DNA from: Hydnum rufescens UP504
Lineage: Eukaryota; Basidiomycota; Agaricomycetes; Cantharellales; Hydnaceae
NCBI GenBank assembly: GCA_014904985.1
Contig: MU129211.1
Location: forward strand, 1-53,816
Reading direction: 5' to 3'
DNA length: 53,816 nucleotides
The number at the start of each line of letters is the position of its first letter. Position 1 is the stretch's first letter. Made by a program: the position numbers and the translations under genes. The notes beneath the pieces were generated by a model. That model had not been told where the DNA came from, did not search any database, and saw only the letters and a program-made list of their open reading frames with translations. Of the stretch, positions 19,247-31,773 are shown in pieces.

Positions 19247-21507
19247 ATGCCACTCCTCCAGTTCCTCCCTTGGCGACGCCGCTCTCCTATGCCGGATCGT
19301 GCAGCTAGCCCTGATACCGAGGATTCCACTTATCCAGGCACTAAAACTTCGCGCGAGACTGCGGTACTTGAAGCACCAGCATCAACCAATCCTACCAACG
19401 TGCCGCAGGACTCCTCCCCTCAGGCCCACCACCGACACTCTCCTAGAGGATTCTAGGTACGCTAGGTTCAGGGTACTCGTTGTGGGAAAAGTAAGCCGTG
19501 CATCCTTTCTGATCCATTTCACTCACTGTAAAGCATTTGCAGTCAGGGATGGGAAATTTTTCCGTGATCAATGCAGTATTCGGTGTCGACAACCTCACTG
19601 TGCGTTCTCTTTCTCCTTCCCCAAATCTTGCATTACTTGATCCCGATGCATGCTATAGAGAACCTCCAATGATCATTCCACTCAACACGATATTGATCAG
19701 CCACTCACCTCGGATGACAACCATCGACTCACTCTACACGATTCACAAGGATTCCTTGGTGGAGATATAAAGAATCTTAAAGCGGTTCAAGAGTTCATCA
19801 AGAGGAAGGGCGCGGAAAGGGAGCTTAAGGACAGGCTATATGCTGTTTGGTGCGTATAACCTCGCCTTTTCTACAGAGTGTCCCCTTGAGACCCTCATTT
19901 CTCATGCCTCTAGGCTGTGCTGCGAGATTCCCGTTTCCGGAGGTCGAGTTTTTGAGCGAAGAGATGAAATACTCCTCCAGGACGATACCAACAAGGGTAT
20001 ATTGATCGGTTCTCTCGAAACTGGTGTTTCTGCGCTGACCGTTGGCGATGTATCATCCTGCATCCCCTCAAGTCCCGATCATTGTCGTATTCACCAAGTA
20101 CGACCAGCTTGTGATCCAAAAGAAGTTTAGTCTCGCAGAGTCTCTTGCTGATGACCGAGTCGAACGGGAGCGTCGAGCCAAAGAAACTGCTACGGAGGCC
20201 GCCAAAGTTAGCTGTGAGAAGCCCCTGAATGCGGCGGCAAGCAATAGACATACATGGACTGAGGTTTCTAGTGTGTACTATTGGTCGGACGACATTTATT
20301 CTCACGCTGATAGAGTCTGATTTCTAGCAAAGGACGAGTACAAAGACACTATCGAGAGACTGATCAACCTCACAATGAACTCGATCCCTGTTCCTACAAA
20401 GGCCACTGATCCGAAAACCCAGGCACCGACGGGCGAGGGTACCGCTGATTCAGAGTCACCGAATCTTGAAGGCTGGCTCTTCGTAGCTGCTCAAAAAGGT
20501 AGTCTCGGAACAAATATCTCAGCATCGATTGCGTCAGCCCAATCTATTCACTATCCCTGGTCTAATGTTCACATTCTGATATGATATCTTCCAGTGTCGG
20601 GCGGCACAGTGCGTCCATTTTGGAAACACAAGAGATTCCGACCTCACGTCCACCATTTCGTTTCCATAGAGTATTGGGGCTATATGTTCTCCGGAATGTT
20701 TACCGGCATACCTCTTGATGAATGCATTGGGGTCATCCATGATGACATCGTCAACGTCTGGAATTTTAATGACCCAAACCATCAGGCACGTCTTGCATCG
20801 GTCGTTGCGCAGCGATTGTTCGCGGAGTAATCAAATTCTTGTATGTAGTGTCTAAAGTCCCCAGAACTTTGGGGCCTGATGACGCATCTGGTGACAGATC
20901 TTGCGAGCAACCGGCCGACTCTGTATGCGTCACCCCGTCCTCTAGATCTAAATGACAAAGTCTGAGACGGAACTCACCCGGCGTCGATAACACCGTGAAG
21001 ATTATCGGCTCCGCGGTTGGTGTGGCTACGAGTGCGCCGCCTTCAGCGCCGTATGTCCTTCCGGCTGCAATTGCTGTGGCGCTGGCTTCATGGGCCTATG
21101 GAATTTACCAAAGAACGTGCGTGTCCATTATGTGTGGGTGAAGCTCTAGTTAAATTATGCTATACTACAGTCCCGGAATCCTTCGTTACCTGATGGGATA
21201 TGTAATCGACCTCATCATTGTGATGAGCTGTCTATTTGCCTTGGTAGATTCCCGTGGATTGGATCGGATATCTCCTGCGATGGTCAATCTCGTGCTGAGG
21301 GAGTATTCACAGTGTAAGGGCAGCATCCATGAGCAGGTCAAGTCGTATGTCAACGACACTACGCTCCCGGGGTTGAGACCGAAGCGCGCAATCAACCAGA
21401 TCTCTGAGCCTGTCAACGGTGAGCGGTACAAGGACCTTCATAAGGCCGTGATATTATCTGCCTTGAGGACTCTGGACGATAAAGAAAAGTGGATCACCTC
21501 CATATAA
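19247..21507 (+). CDS. P-loop G-domain protein 2, degenerate Walker A
   Basis: Same family as its neighbour, with the C-terminal helical part preserved. The N-terminus is uncertain: ATG 19247 (MPLLQFLPWRR) lies in another frame than RYARFRVLVVGK (about 19456-19491), so an extra intron or an indel is needed. An intron splits the P-loop (GTAAGC to TTTGCAG). The next exon reads SGMGNFSVIN where GKSGxGKSS is expected, so the Walker A Lys and Ser are N and F. Then come G3 LHDSQGF, G4 FTKYDQL (about 20094) and WLFVAAQ. A block NVWNFNDPNH follows near 20755. The tail has a hydrophobic segment (SAPPSAPYVLPAAIAVALAS, about 21030-21090) and ends WITSI at 21507. Probably a non-hydrolysing or dead copy; expression unknown. 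Confidence 0.7.
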
Positions 21508-22144
21508 TTTGAACCGTGATCTTTGTATATCATGTACTGTATGACTCTGGATAACTTTGAAATGAATGTGGTGCTGAAGAGTGAGGATGAATCCAGACGA
21601 CGTATGGGTCTGTTGTAAAACTTAAACTAAAAATATGGCATTCCAACACTGTTAGACGTCCCACAAGCGCACTAGTAAAGGCACTCCTAATAGTGCGCTG
21701 CTAACGTCACCAAGCGCGTGTTGCAGCTCGATACTCTCCTTTGGCTTGGACTTCCGCGTTCGCCGGTCGGCAGATCCAACTTGGAACTGGCTTCCATAGA
21801 GCTTGAACTGAATGCAAAGTTTGGCTGTCAAAGACGATGCGAGGACATTCGTAGGGGCGGAGGATGAGATTCTAATGAACTGGTGGTGAAATCTTCAATA
21901 ATCCATCGGCTATCTGTAGGGGGATTCTTGTGCATCCTGAGAACACAAAGGACAGCGAAACGCATGAGAAGAGCAAGCTAGTTGGTAATATGGATTCGCC
22001 AGGTTTTCCCAATCGAGATCGATTGCTGTACCTGAATCGAGTGGGTAGAACTCGGTCTGTAAAGGCTATAGTCCGATGAACTGAAGCAGGTTATCGCACT
22101 ACGAGATTGTCGATCGTATATATACTGAGACCACATTTGGACAC
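21508..22144. other. Intergenic, possible last exon of VTC1
   Basis: The 3' end of the minus-strand VTC1 gene should lie here. A candidate acceptor CTTTACAG precedes DRVLPTRFRYSNR at about 22050. Nothing else seen. Confidence 0.4.
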
Positions 22145-22786
22145 CTGGAAGAAAAACGCAAAGAACAGTCTGTTGAAGCAAACAAATCAATGAGCATTCC
22201 GAGCGCTTACAACGAGTAGGTGACAGTGGCATGATCTTACCAGACCAAAACGATCGTCATATGGGCCTGCGTCGCGCCGTCGAATGGCGGATGCACGGCA
22301 GTGATGTGTTACGAGAGCGTATACCATGATAGCCATGGCTGCAAAAGCAAATGAGGGGCCATAGTAAACACGAAGAAAGAGGAATATAAATTACCGATAA
22401 ACGAAAACATGCCCGCGCTAATTTTGCCTACCTACCGGCAGTTATTGAATGATAGATAAGGGTGGGAGGGTTAAAAACACAGGAGCAGCGCGCACTTTGT
22501 CACCAAAGTTTAGCAACCCGACAGAAAGACCCCCAAGCACAACAGTGAAGCGAAGCCATGACAAGAAAGCTTCGTCGCCAAGATCCATTAGAGACACCGT
22601 AGCCAACAGAACATAGATGTACACACTGCGTTCATTAGGGAAGAATACTTTAGGCTCTACTCCGACGGGAAGAGCAATGCGCTTTTGAGCTGTACGCTGA
22701 AGGAGAGGTTGGGAGAAATCCCAGTCGTGACCGTGGGAACCTAGAATGCCACGCGCTTCCTTACCACACACTCTTCTGGCTTTCAT
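22145..22786 (-). CDS. VTC1: Vacuolar transporter chaperone 1 (VTC1-like, DUF202)
   Basis: Small membrane subunit of the VTC complex, which makes polyphosphate and moves it into the vacuole. Exons read [19 protein letters not shown] and [10 protein letters not shown], then [18 protein letters not shown] and LNFGDK, then [12 protein letters not shown] and [13 protein letters not shown], then [14 protein letters not shown] and TVLCVFLP. This is the family's order of a conserved cytosolic strip, TM1, TM2 and the YDDR segment. Introns: 22627-22570 (58 nt), 22495-22432, 22394-22339, 22240-22170. A further donor lies at 22144. Joining at phase restores the NERT-FLSW and GDK-VGK junctions. The first Met is uncertain (MKARRVC at 22786, or an upstream micro-exon), and the last exon is not resolved. 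Head to head with DUG3. Confidence 0.82.
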
Positions 22787-22813
22787 CTTCCCAACAAGTG
22801 ATATCCTTGAAAC

Positions 22814-24317
22814 ATGTGTCGGTCAGTGGATAACACATTGACATCATCGTTGGACTGCTGAGTTGTCCATCGCTAGAGTTGTGGCTGTAAAGAGTACCAC
22901 ACCAATACAACTTGCCCATGTATGGGGTATCTAATGGCAAAATTCGTGGGAAGGATTACTTACGAGGTTTTGTAGCTCCTGACACGGCCACGGCATTCAA
23001 TTATAAATCAGGCCTTCGACAGTCGTCTACGCTTGGATCTGCGGAGACCAATTAATGGCGACGGGTTTGGTGTCGGTTGGTATTTCGTCCTTGTGGTGGC
23101 CTGGGTAATGCTAAAAACACAATTGTCATCAAGGCTGGTACGACTCCGTCGTGGATGAAGAGCTAGGTCATCAGCCTTGTCTGTTCAAGTCTATTACTCC
23201 GGTACGCGACCGTCCCCTCTACGGCTTCTCGACTCTGACAGATCGCAATAAAGGCGTGGAATAATTCGAACTTGAATCGAATAGCTGAGAAGACGAAGAG
23301 TCCCCTCGTCTTCGGCCATGTGCGAGCAACCACTGCAGGCTCTCTCTCACAAGACAACTGTCACCCTTGGTCCTACGAGAAAATCATGGTCAGCCTTGAT
23401 CTTCAGAATCTCCTAATCTGGATACTATCAACCTCCCCATATTTATAGTTCATGCATAACGGAGGTATTGCGGAATTCGACAAAATCAAGCGTAAGCTGC
23501 AGGCCAGCCTCTCAGACGAGCTTTTCCTGGTCCCACAAGGCAACACGGGTGAGTCGAGGAGTCCATGCGCATATCTCTTTAGAATATGTCTAAGTGCCTT
23601 CTACAAGATTCTGAGTGGGCGTTTGCCCTGTATCTCTCCAAATTGCCGGATGTGCATGCCCGGGAGTTCTCCCCCGCCGTTTTGCGCGATGCGGTCCTAG
23701 AAACCATTCGACATTTGAATGAATTGGCGCGGGAAGCCAATATTACCGAAGTGCGGAGAAAATTTTCATTCATCGTATTGCCGTGGCTAACGCTCATGGA
23801 ACAGCCAAGTCTCTTGAACTTCTTCGTGACCGACGGCTCAACGATTGTCGCTTCGCGATACATCTCATCCAAGTACGATGAAGCCGCATCCCTCGTAAGT
23901 TTATGTCATCCCAGATCGTGTACCATCTAATCTTGACTTGAGACTACACGCGCACGATAGTATTTCTCATCGGGAACGACGTTCAGTGAATATGCACCTG
24001 GCGGGCACTACAGGATGTCCAAGTCTGACAAGCGGGAGAACATCATCATGGTGGCTAGTGAACCGTTGACCTTCGAAAAAGGTACGATTAGTGCAGACCT
24101 CTGTTCCCGGTGTCGGCCTGACTTTTTTGGGAACACAGCTGACTGGATGGAAATAAAGACGAATACCTTGATAGGTGGGTCCCTGTCCCATGGATTGATC
24201 GCCTCATTTTCATCTCATTTCTATATACACCCCAGTGATCACCCCGAAGGCACGTTCACATGTCGCATCGCAGGCCGTGACTCTAGCAATGCTGAAGTGA
24301 TCCGCCTCTATAGATGA
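22814..24317 (+). CDS. DUG3: Class II glutamine amidotransferase, DUG3-like
   Basis: Amidotransferase subunit of the Dug2-Dug3 route that breaks down glutathione in the cytosol. ATG 22814 starts MCR, leaving Cys2 as the N-terminal nucleophile. Exons, in order: [17 protein letters not shown] (22877-22919); [17 protein letters not shown] and [23 protein letters not shown] and [39 protein letters not shown] and [98 protein letters not shown], ending TGA 24315-24317. About ten introns, all short GT..AG. Motifs [23 protein letters not shown] and MHNGGI are the catalytic and binding loops of the family. Looks intact. Confidence 0.92.
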
Positions 24318-24959
24318 ATATCCTCCAAATTCCAATAATAGATGAGTTTAGCGCGTCCAGTAAATCAAAGCGGACTGCCGAATTTGCGGCCGAGAAAGGA
24401 CTTTGGACGCAAAATCCTCGCCGAACACCTGGCTCTCATCGTGGTTCCTTTTCAGTCTCCCCCACAATTTCCGATCCAGAGGTTATCCCTATATAGTTTG
24501 ACCTCTGGGTTTTCTTCTTTGATGTACCCCTCGAAATTCACTTTGTTTGCAGCTTCTTTCAACGCTTCAGTGGAGCTAGTACTGTTGCAATATGGGTATA
24601 ATTGATTCAGGTAAGGAGTAAAATCGTGTGACACAAGTCTCTGAGACCAAAATGGAGAGAAGGACTCTTCCTGAGGGAATGTCTGGCGTCATCCATACAG
24701 TGCCTACCGTGCGCGAAGCTCGTGCCCTGACGACGTACTTAAGAATTTTCGCCCACTCTGTGGTACAGTAATATTACTGTTACATCTTGTAGACTGCAGC
24801 GTGGGACGGACGGTTCGGGAGCGCAAAGGTGTCTTATTAGAAGGGGGACCTTGGAGTCACGGTGCCAAAGTCCGGCTCTAGAGAGTGAACACATACATGC
24901 ATGTCACAAGAGAATGGCGAAATTATTTCTATCGCCCGTCCGCAAAGTCCGCTTTGCAG
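24318..24959. other. Convergent intergenic region
   Basis: Between the 3' ends of DUG3 and BMT2. No gene seen. Confidence 0.5.
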
Positions 24960-26033
24960 TTAATTCAGGTGGCAAAGTCTCCTCCCCCAGGTGAGTCTGC
25001 TCTCCGCTAACAGACAACTGCTCCGCCGACAGAGGGCATATATCAACTTCCCACCTTGCTTATGACGCTCTTTTACGATGGAGAAACCCACCGCCGCAAG
25101 AATTTCTGTTAGTCGCTGAAAGTCCAGATATCGCGAGTTTTGAACACATGGGAGAGGAAGCACAATGAACAAGAGTCCTCTAGTCCGAAGGAACGTGTGT
25201 GCAAGACGCAGCATTTTCCCTATATACAGAGAGAGCTCTCAGTTGACGACTATCACTCACATCTCCAGGGAGATTTTCACCTCGGTCTCGAGCCTGCGGT
25301 ACAAAGTTGAGAACGAGGCTCAAACTAATGACATCCCATTGTCCAGCATTTGTTGTCACATCGATCTGAAGAAAGTCTTGCTGTTTGATTAAAGGATGTC
25401 TTGATCGAAGATCAATGGGGGTATTGGATATCCATGATCTATATCGATCGTAGTTGTCTGGCTTCAGGGCTCCTGCAGGGAACGCCCATCAGCAATGCTC
25501 CCCAGCCCGCTGCAACTTCCTGATATGAACTTGCCGACTTCTAAAAGTCTTGGGGTTCACAGTAAAAAAAAACGTCGTGTCATAACATACCAAGTTCGCT
25601 TAACTCACTTGAGTTTCTCCTTGCCCTTGCCCTTTCCGTGAGTTTCCGGTAAGAGTCCGGGTAGCCATTCCACGAGCACCTTTTCGATACCTCCCCCCCT
25701 GTCGCTCCCCTGTCCAATGCTCGACTGAACATGTCCCAGTTAGAGATATATAAAAAGTTTTAAATTAATAAGTACAAACTTGCCATTTCCTGATACACTG
25801 AAGGGCTAGGGATGAGCATACAGTATATGCACACAATTGACATGGCTTTACCCTTCAGTCCACCAATGCGCTCCATTTCTTTCCTTACTTGATCTAATTT
25901 TTCTATATCATTCTGGGATGTAAGAATTGCCTACTTTGGCTAAAACCATGGGCCACGATTGCGGATAAAACAAAACTATTCACCTCGCGCTTTTGGAGGA
26001 TATGAAACTGATCGTCTGGCGTTGGCAAGAGAG
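24960..26033 (-). CDS. BMT2: 25S rRNA adenine-N1 methyltransferase, BMT2-like
   Basis: Nucleolar SAM-dependent enzyme that methylates N1 of an adenine in large-subunit rRNA. Exons from high to low coordinates: DDQFHILQKRE; NDIEKLDQVRKEMERIGGLK; SVYQEMA; SSIGQGSDRGGGIEKVLVEW; EVGALKPDNY (SAM-binding loop), SWISNTPIDLRSRHP and WDVISLSLVLNFVPQARDR; GKMLRLAHTFLRTRG, LLFIVLPLPCVQNSRYLDF and GFSIVKERHKQGGKL; stop at 24960. The block LFIVLPLPCVQNSRYL with KERHKQGGK is diagnostic of the family. Small exons are joined by 50-100-nt introns. The N-terminal exon before DDQFHIL is not certain. One junction upstream of EVGALKPDNY has a poor acceptor, so an annotation or read error is possible there. Confidence 0.85.
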
Positions 26034-26045
26034 ATGCCCATATTT

Positions 26046-26249
26046 TTAAATATTTGACATACCTTGCGGATTGTAGAGCGTGTGGCCCTGGGAGAGCGAG
26101 AGGAAGCCTCCGCCGAGTTCCCAGTGATAGAGGCGCTTGTGAGCCATATAATCACGTGCCTCGGGGAACACCGACGTCAACAAGCCGCCATCAACTGAAC
26201 CCTCCCCGCTTTGTCTCATGAAGTACTTGAAGCGGCACAGTGTCTTCAT
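26046..26249 (-). CDS. Unidentified coding-like fragment
   Basis: A 67-codon frame whose composition looks protein-like (RFKYFMRQSGEGSVDGG, YHWELGGGFLSLSQG) but which I cannot assign. It may be an upstream exon of BMT2 or of a separate minus-strand gene continuing to about 26485. A GTATGT donor follows YNPQG. Confidence 0.3.
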   Translation of the reverse strand: MKTLCRFKYFMRQSGEGSVDGGLLTSVFPEARDYMAHKRLYHWELGGGFLSLSQGHTLYNPQGMSNI

Positions 26250-26489
26250 GGAAATTCCCTACTCTCCATTGCGAGAAGCTCTTTGGTCCGAAAAATCACA
26301 TAGAAATGACTCTCCCTTAAAACGCAAGCTCGACCCACAACTACGATATTCTTCTTCGGGGCGACGGGTTTAGAAACAATCAGTTTTATGCTTTCTTTGC
26401 GAATCCACTGTCTTCTGCCATACATTGAGCTCGAGGATATAGTAGGAATGCGGCCTATTTTGCTGATCAAGAAATAGAATTGCATATTT

Positions 26490-28090
26490 CCGATTGTTTT
26501 GAGATCGCCTTGATGCTGGCTAATTTATGGTGGCCTGACTACATGAGGGAGTCTGATACCTGTGGACCAGCTCTGTCTCAAGTGCGTGATTTCCAAGGAT
26601 TGGGGCTTACCCTTGATGGGACCTGTGAACGCCTTGAGAACAGGCTAGACAAGGATCACGAAGGCACTGTAGGGATGGGATACAAATGAGAACGAGCGTG
26701 CAGAAAGATTAGGTGGAGTGTGGAAGATGTCGCAGTTATACGCCAACGAGGTTTGGGAGGATAAAGACGTCAGGGTTGATACGACGGTACAGTTGGTTAA
26801 GCTTTACTCCCAATTACAGGAGGGGAACGGGAGTGAAGGGCAAGAACAAATGGACGAAGAATACGGGGGAACCAGCCTCGCAAAAGAATAACGAAGATAA
26901 GAGAGCAGACAGAGGAGCGCCGTCATTGTTCATATCTGGTCTTTTTGACCCAAGGCGAGAGTACCCGCCACCTCTCGCCTAGCTCCTACAGTAAGGTAGG
27001 CAGAATCCCAGGTCGCTGACTTTGGAACTGATTTTAGGCCGAAAAAAACGGGCCTGGAACCAGTGCAGAACGCGAACTCCTGCATTCTGATGCATCAGGG
27101 ACTCAAGAAATAACACGACACAAGAGGTTTTGAGCTCGGCGTTTTTTTCGTCGTCGCGATCGCCCGATATCGGGCCTTGGGATGCACGGTAATACAAATC
27201 CCCGGAAGTCGTGTTGGGTCTTACGGGCCCCCGGATATCGTGTCACCTACGTTGGTGTGGCATTAAGAAAATATTGGTATCGCCCATTCAAGCATGTTGT
27301 ACCAGTGAACCCTTGGTTTTCCAGTTAGCTACAAATTAGCTATGACAGCCATATTAATAATACATTACTTGAAGAAGGGATCCCCTAGACTAGTCCAATA
27401 TCAGGTTCCAAATGTGGTGTATTCCTGCTTCCCCATTCACATTAACCGATGAGGAATTTCAATAGGTCTTAGAAACCCAAATGTAGCGCGTACTGTAAGC
27501 GGTATGATACCCTGGCGGATTTCAAAGCCAAAGAGAGGAAGATTGTCGATGAGTGCAATCAGGGGCTAGTCGTCCCACGGGCGCCTGGGAAATAAAGGGG
27601 GGAGAAGCGACAGACAATTTAGGCATACCGTATTGGAAACCCCGACTGCCAGCCTTTGAATCGTACCTATTTGAGTGCTGGCTGAGACAGTATCCATTCC
27701 CCTGGAACCCACCAACTCCAAACAGGATCAGGAACATCTCCTGATACGCCCTGCCCATTATCTATTCCCGTTCCCACTCTAAGCGTGTCAAGAGTCTTGC
27801 CCGAGGACGGTACGCGGGGCACTGAAGCGGTACCGCGTTCCCCATTTTAAGCGCCTTAACACTTCTTTATGGCTCGTACAGAGGGGAGGACTCAGGGCCA
27901 TCCCCACGTTTAACCGAACAACCAGGTAGGGTCGAGCTCATGGTTATTTTGGCCAAACGAGTCCACCCACAGATACTGGGGACATTTGGTGTCATTCGGG
28001 TCGAAGGAATATCTTCGATTTAACGTTCACGCAGATACTGCAGCCCTCACAGCAGGCCAATCCGCACCTAGTTGGCAACAAGTCATGACA
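26490..28090. other. No gene recognised (1.6 kb)
   Basis: Only short frames, none with family features. Several short GC-rich inverted repeats (for example around 27810-27835). Nothing else supported. Confidence 0.5.
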
Positions 28091-28095
28091 GTGGG

Positions 28096-31000
28096 GTTTG
28101 GAAAGATGAATGGACAGGTTGTTCTGAGAATGAGCGGATTTGGGTGGAGTACGGGTCAATTTGTGATTAGTGAGCGACGAATGCTCAAAGCCTCCTCATT
28201 TGCCTGGAAAGCCTCTTCATGGCGGCCAAATTTTGAAAGATGACTGGAGTGGTTGGTAAGAGACTGAGCGAGATCTGGGCGGAATACCTCGGGGCGATCC
28301 GCGGCTAGCAAGCGATAAATGCCCAAAGCCTCCTCATTTGTCCTGAGGGCCTCTTCATGGCGACCAAATTTCGAAAGACGATTCGAGTGGTTGTTAAGAG
28401 AACGAGCGAGATCCGGGCGGAATACTTGGGGGCGATCCGCGGCTAGCAGCCGACAAATGTTCAAGGCCTCCTCATTTGCCTTGAGGGCCTCTTCATGGTG
28501 GCCAAATTTTGAAAGATGAATGGAGAGGTTATTAAGAGAACGAGAAAGATCTGGGCGGAATACTTCGGGGCCATCTGCGGCTAGTAAGCGATAAATGCCC
28601 AAGGCCTCCTCACTTGCCTTGAGGGCCTCTTCATGCTGGCCAAATTGTGAAAGATCAATGGAGAGGCTGTCAAGAGATTGCACAAGGTCAGGGCAGAATA
28701 CTTCAGAGCGGTCTGCGGCTAGTGAGCGACAAATGGTCAAGGCCTCCTCATTTGCCTTGAGGGCCTCTTCATGGCGGCCAAATTTTGAAAGATGAAGGGA
28801 GAGTTTGTTCAGAGAATGAGCAAGATCGGAGCGGGATACTTCGGGGAAGTCTCGTGCTAGTGAGCGGTAAATACCCAAGGCCTCTTCATTTGCCTGGAGG
28901 GCCTCCTCGTGGCGGCCAAGTTCTGAAGAGATCAATGGAGAAGTTGTCAAGGGAACGAGCAAGATCTGGGCGGAATACTTCAGGCTGATCCACGGCTAGC
29001 AAGCGATAAATGCTCAAGGCCTCTTCATTTGCCTTGAGGGCCTGCTCATGGCGGCCAAATTTTGAAAGATCAAGGGAGAGGTTGTTGAGAGAATGAGCAA
29101 GATCTGGGAGGAATACGTCTGGTTGGTCTGCGGCTAGCGAGCGATGAATGCTCAAGGCCTCCTCATTTGCCGTGAGGGCATCTTCATGGCGGCCAACTGT
29201 TGAAAGACGATTGGAGCAGTTTCTAAGAGAATGCACGAGATCCGGGCGGAATACTTGAGGTCGATCTGTGGCTAGTAAGCGATATATTCTCAAGGCCTCC
29301 TCATTTGCCTGGAGGGCCTCTTCATGGCGGCCAAATTTTGAAAGATCAACAGAGAGGTTGTTGAGAGAACGAGCGAGATCTGGACGGAATACTTCGAGTT
29401 GATCTGCGACTAGTGAGCGGCGAATGCTCAAGGCCTCCTCATTTGCCTTGAGGGCCTCTTCAAGGCGGCCAAATTTCGAAAGACGACTGGAGCGGTTATT
29501 AAGAGAATCAGCAAGATCTGGGTGGAATACTTCGGGACGATCTGTGGCTAGCAAACGATAAATGGTCAAGGCCTCCTCATTTGCCTCGAGGGCCTCTTCA
29601 TGGTGGCCCAATTTCGAAAGACGACTGGAACGGTTGTTAAGAGAATGAGCGAGACCCGGGTCGGAATACTTGGGGCCGGTCCGTGGCCAGCAAGCGATAA
29701 ATGGTCAAAGCCTCCTCATTTGCCTCGAGGGCCTCTTCATGGCGGCCAAACTTTGAAAGATGAACGGAGAGGCTATTAAGAGAACGAGCAAGATCTTGGC
29801 GGAATACTTCGGGTCGATCTGCGGCTAATAAGCGATAGATACCCAAGGCCTCCTGATTTGCATTGAGGGCCTCTTCATGGCGCCCAAATTTCGAAAGACG
29901 ACGAGAGTGGTTATTCAGAGAATCGGCGAGATCTGGGCGGAATACTGTGGGACGGTCTGCGGCTAGTGAGCGGCGAATGCTCAAGGCCTCCTCATTCGCC
30001 TTGAGGGCCTCTTCATGGCGGCCAAATTTTGAAAGACGACTGGAGTGATTGTTAAGAGAATCAGCAAGATCTGGACGGAATATTTCGGGGCAACCCGCAG
30101 CCAGCGAGCGACGAATGCTCAAGGCCTCCTCATTCGCCTTGAGGGCCTCTTCATGGCGGCCAAATTTTGAAAGATCGACGGAGAGGTTGTTAAGAGAATG
30201 AGCAAGATCTGGGCGAAATACTTCGGGTTGATCCGCGGCCAGTGAGCGACAAATGCTCAAAGCCTCCTCACTTGCTCTGAGCGCCTCTTCATCACGGCCT
30301 AATCCCGAAAGACAAAGGGAGAGGCTCACAAGAGCCACCACAAGATACGATTTCTGCCCTCCAGCGCGGCATAGTGCCACTGCCGTAGTCTGTACCTCAA
30401 ACGCCTCGCCCCAAAGACCCAGATCGTGCAAATTCCTTGACAGATCATTCATCTTTCCCGCCAGTATAGCCAAATCGAATTTGACCTCCCCGACATCATG
30501 CAGCTCGTTCAGGAGCTCCAATGTCATCGTAACTGTTTCATGAAGTTGACGTGTCGGGTCCCCGGTCGGCTGCTGGTGAGTTTTCCATCTCACAGCCTGT
30601 GCTTCAACATCTGTACCGACCGAAATATGCCGCAAGACACTGCGGACTTCCGTCGTAAGCTCCGAGATCTGGCTTGTGAGATATGAAGCATGGTGATCAC
30701 GGCCAGTTCGCAGTTCGGTCATCCCCGCATGCCTGCTTCGTCTGCATCAGTCTCTTATTGCTATATCGAACCAAGGAAGTCAATTACGTTGAGCCCAGTG
30801 GTGTCAAGATCGCCCGCAACCCCATTTCCTCTAGTCGTCCTTGCACAGCCGCGCCGATTTGCTCAAACACTGCCCGACCCGCCGGATGTTCGAGCAAGTT
30901 GCGCAGTCCTTCGAGGGGAATTGAGGGCCAAAAATGGAATTCACATAATTGGATTGTCGATAGCCCAAATTACCCACCAGTGCATTTCTAGGGGCTAACA

Positions 31001-31773
31001 GGGGTCTTCCTGAGACTGATGAGCCCGGAAACGCAATCATTCCTAGTCTACCCACAGGGTTGGATGCTGTTATCGACGTGACAATCTTTATAATGACATG
31101 AGCTTATTTTTGCGAAGTGAGTGGGGACCTGTTGAATACAAACTCACTTGGAACGCGTGGAAACAATCCGTGAGATTCTGTTCGTGCCTCGATATCGCAG
31201 TGATAATTTGATCACGCTGGACGTAGCGACTCAAAAAATTCAAACCGGACCATCGCTTTGCGTCAGCACAAATTGCCATCAGGTTCCTATAGCGCAAAGA
31301 GATACATTTCACCGTAGAGATTGCGGGAGGAAATTGGGAAGCATACCGCCTTAAAATGAATAAACTTGAAGCTATTGCCGCATCATCGAGGATGTTGCTC
31401 CCCTTCAGCCCCCCACGAAGCTCTCAAGAAACTTTGTGACCCGAACTATGAGCTGCGTGCATCCATCTCTTCCGTCGCGCAGGGTTTTAACTGCCTCGAT
31501 TACCTCCCCTACGACGTCGAAAACTTGACTGAGCGGTGCAGATAGTGCGCGTGGAAGAGCTGGCATATCACGGATTATGGAAGACATGACAAGAGCGGCA
31601 TCCCATCCTAGGCCGGTGTTCTCATTGAGGTAATCTGGATATAATGGGTGAGGCGTGGTTGGAGGTTCGGGGTGTGCGGAAGTGGATAGTCGGTTAGGAG
31701 AGGAATCATTGGATGGGGCTGGGGGTGACTGGACGCTGCGTCTTCTCATCGAGAAGAATCCTCTGGATGCCAC
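28096..31773 (-). pseudogene. TPR-repeat protein with STAND-type N-terminus, two frameshifts
   Basis: N-terminal exon 31773-31405 (MASRGFFSMRRR, then ENTGLGWDAALVMSSIIRDM and VGEVIEAVKTLRDGRDG). A second exon at about 31265-31148 (RWSGLNFLSRYVQRDQI, AISRHEQNLTDCFHAFQ) gives the helical N-domain seen on fungal STAND/TPR proteins. No NACHT P-loop is seen between it and the repeats. From about 30722 down come some 16 TPR units of 46 residues (SKFGRHEEALKANEEAL, SLAADRPEVFRPDL). One extra base near 29655-29661 and one near 28919-28931 shift the frame. The frame closes at TGA 28156-28158, and a decayed half-repeat continues to 28096. It probably served as a protein-interaction scaffold; the family is implicated in non-self recognition. 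Read error cannot be excluded for the frameshifts. Confidence 0.78.

Noticed and set aside
20830..20990. End of G-domain gene 2 at the 20828 TAA
   Set aside because: The family's hydrophobic C-terminal segment and helical tail continue at 20980-21507, so the TAA lies in or beside an intron.
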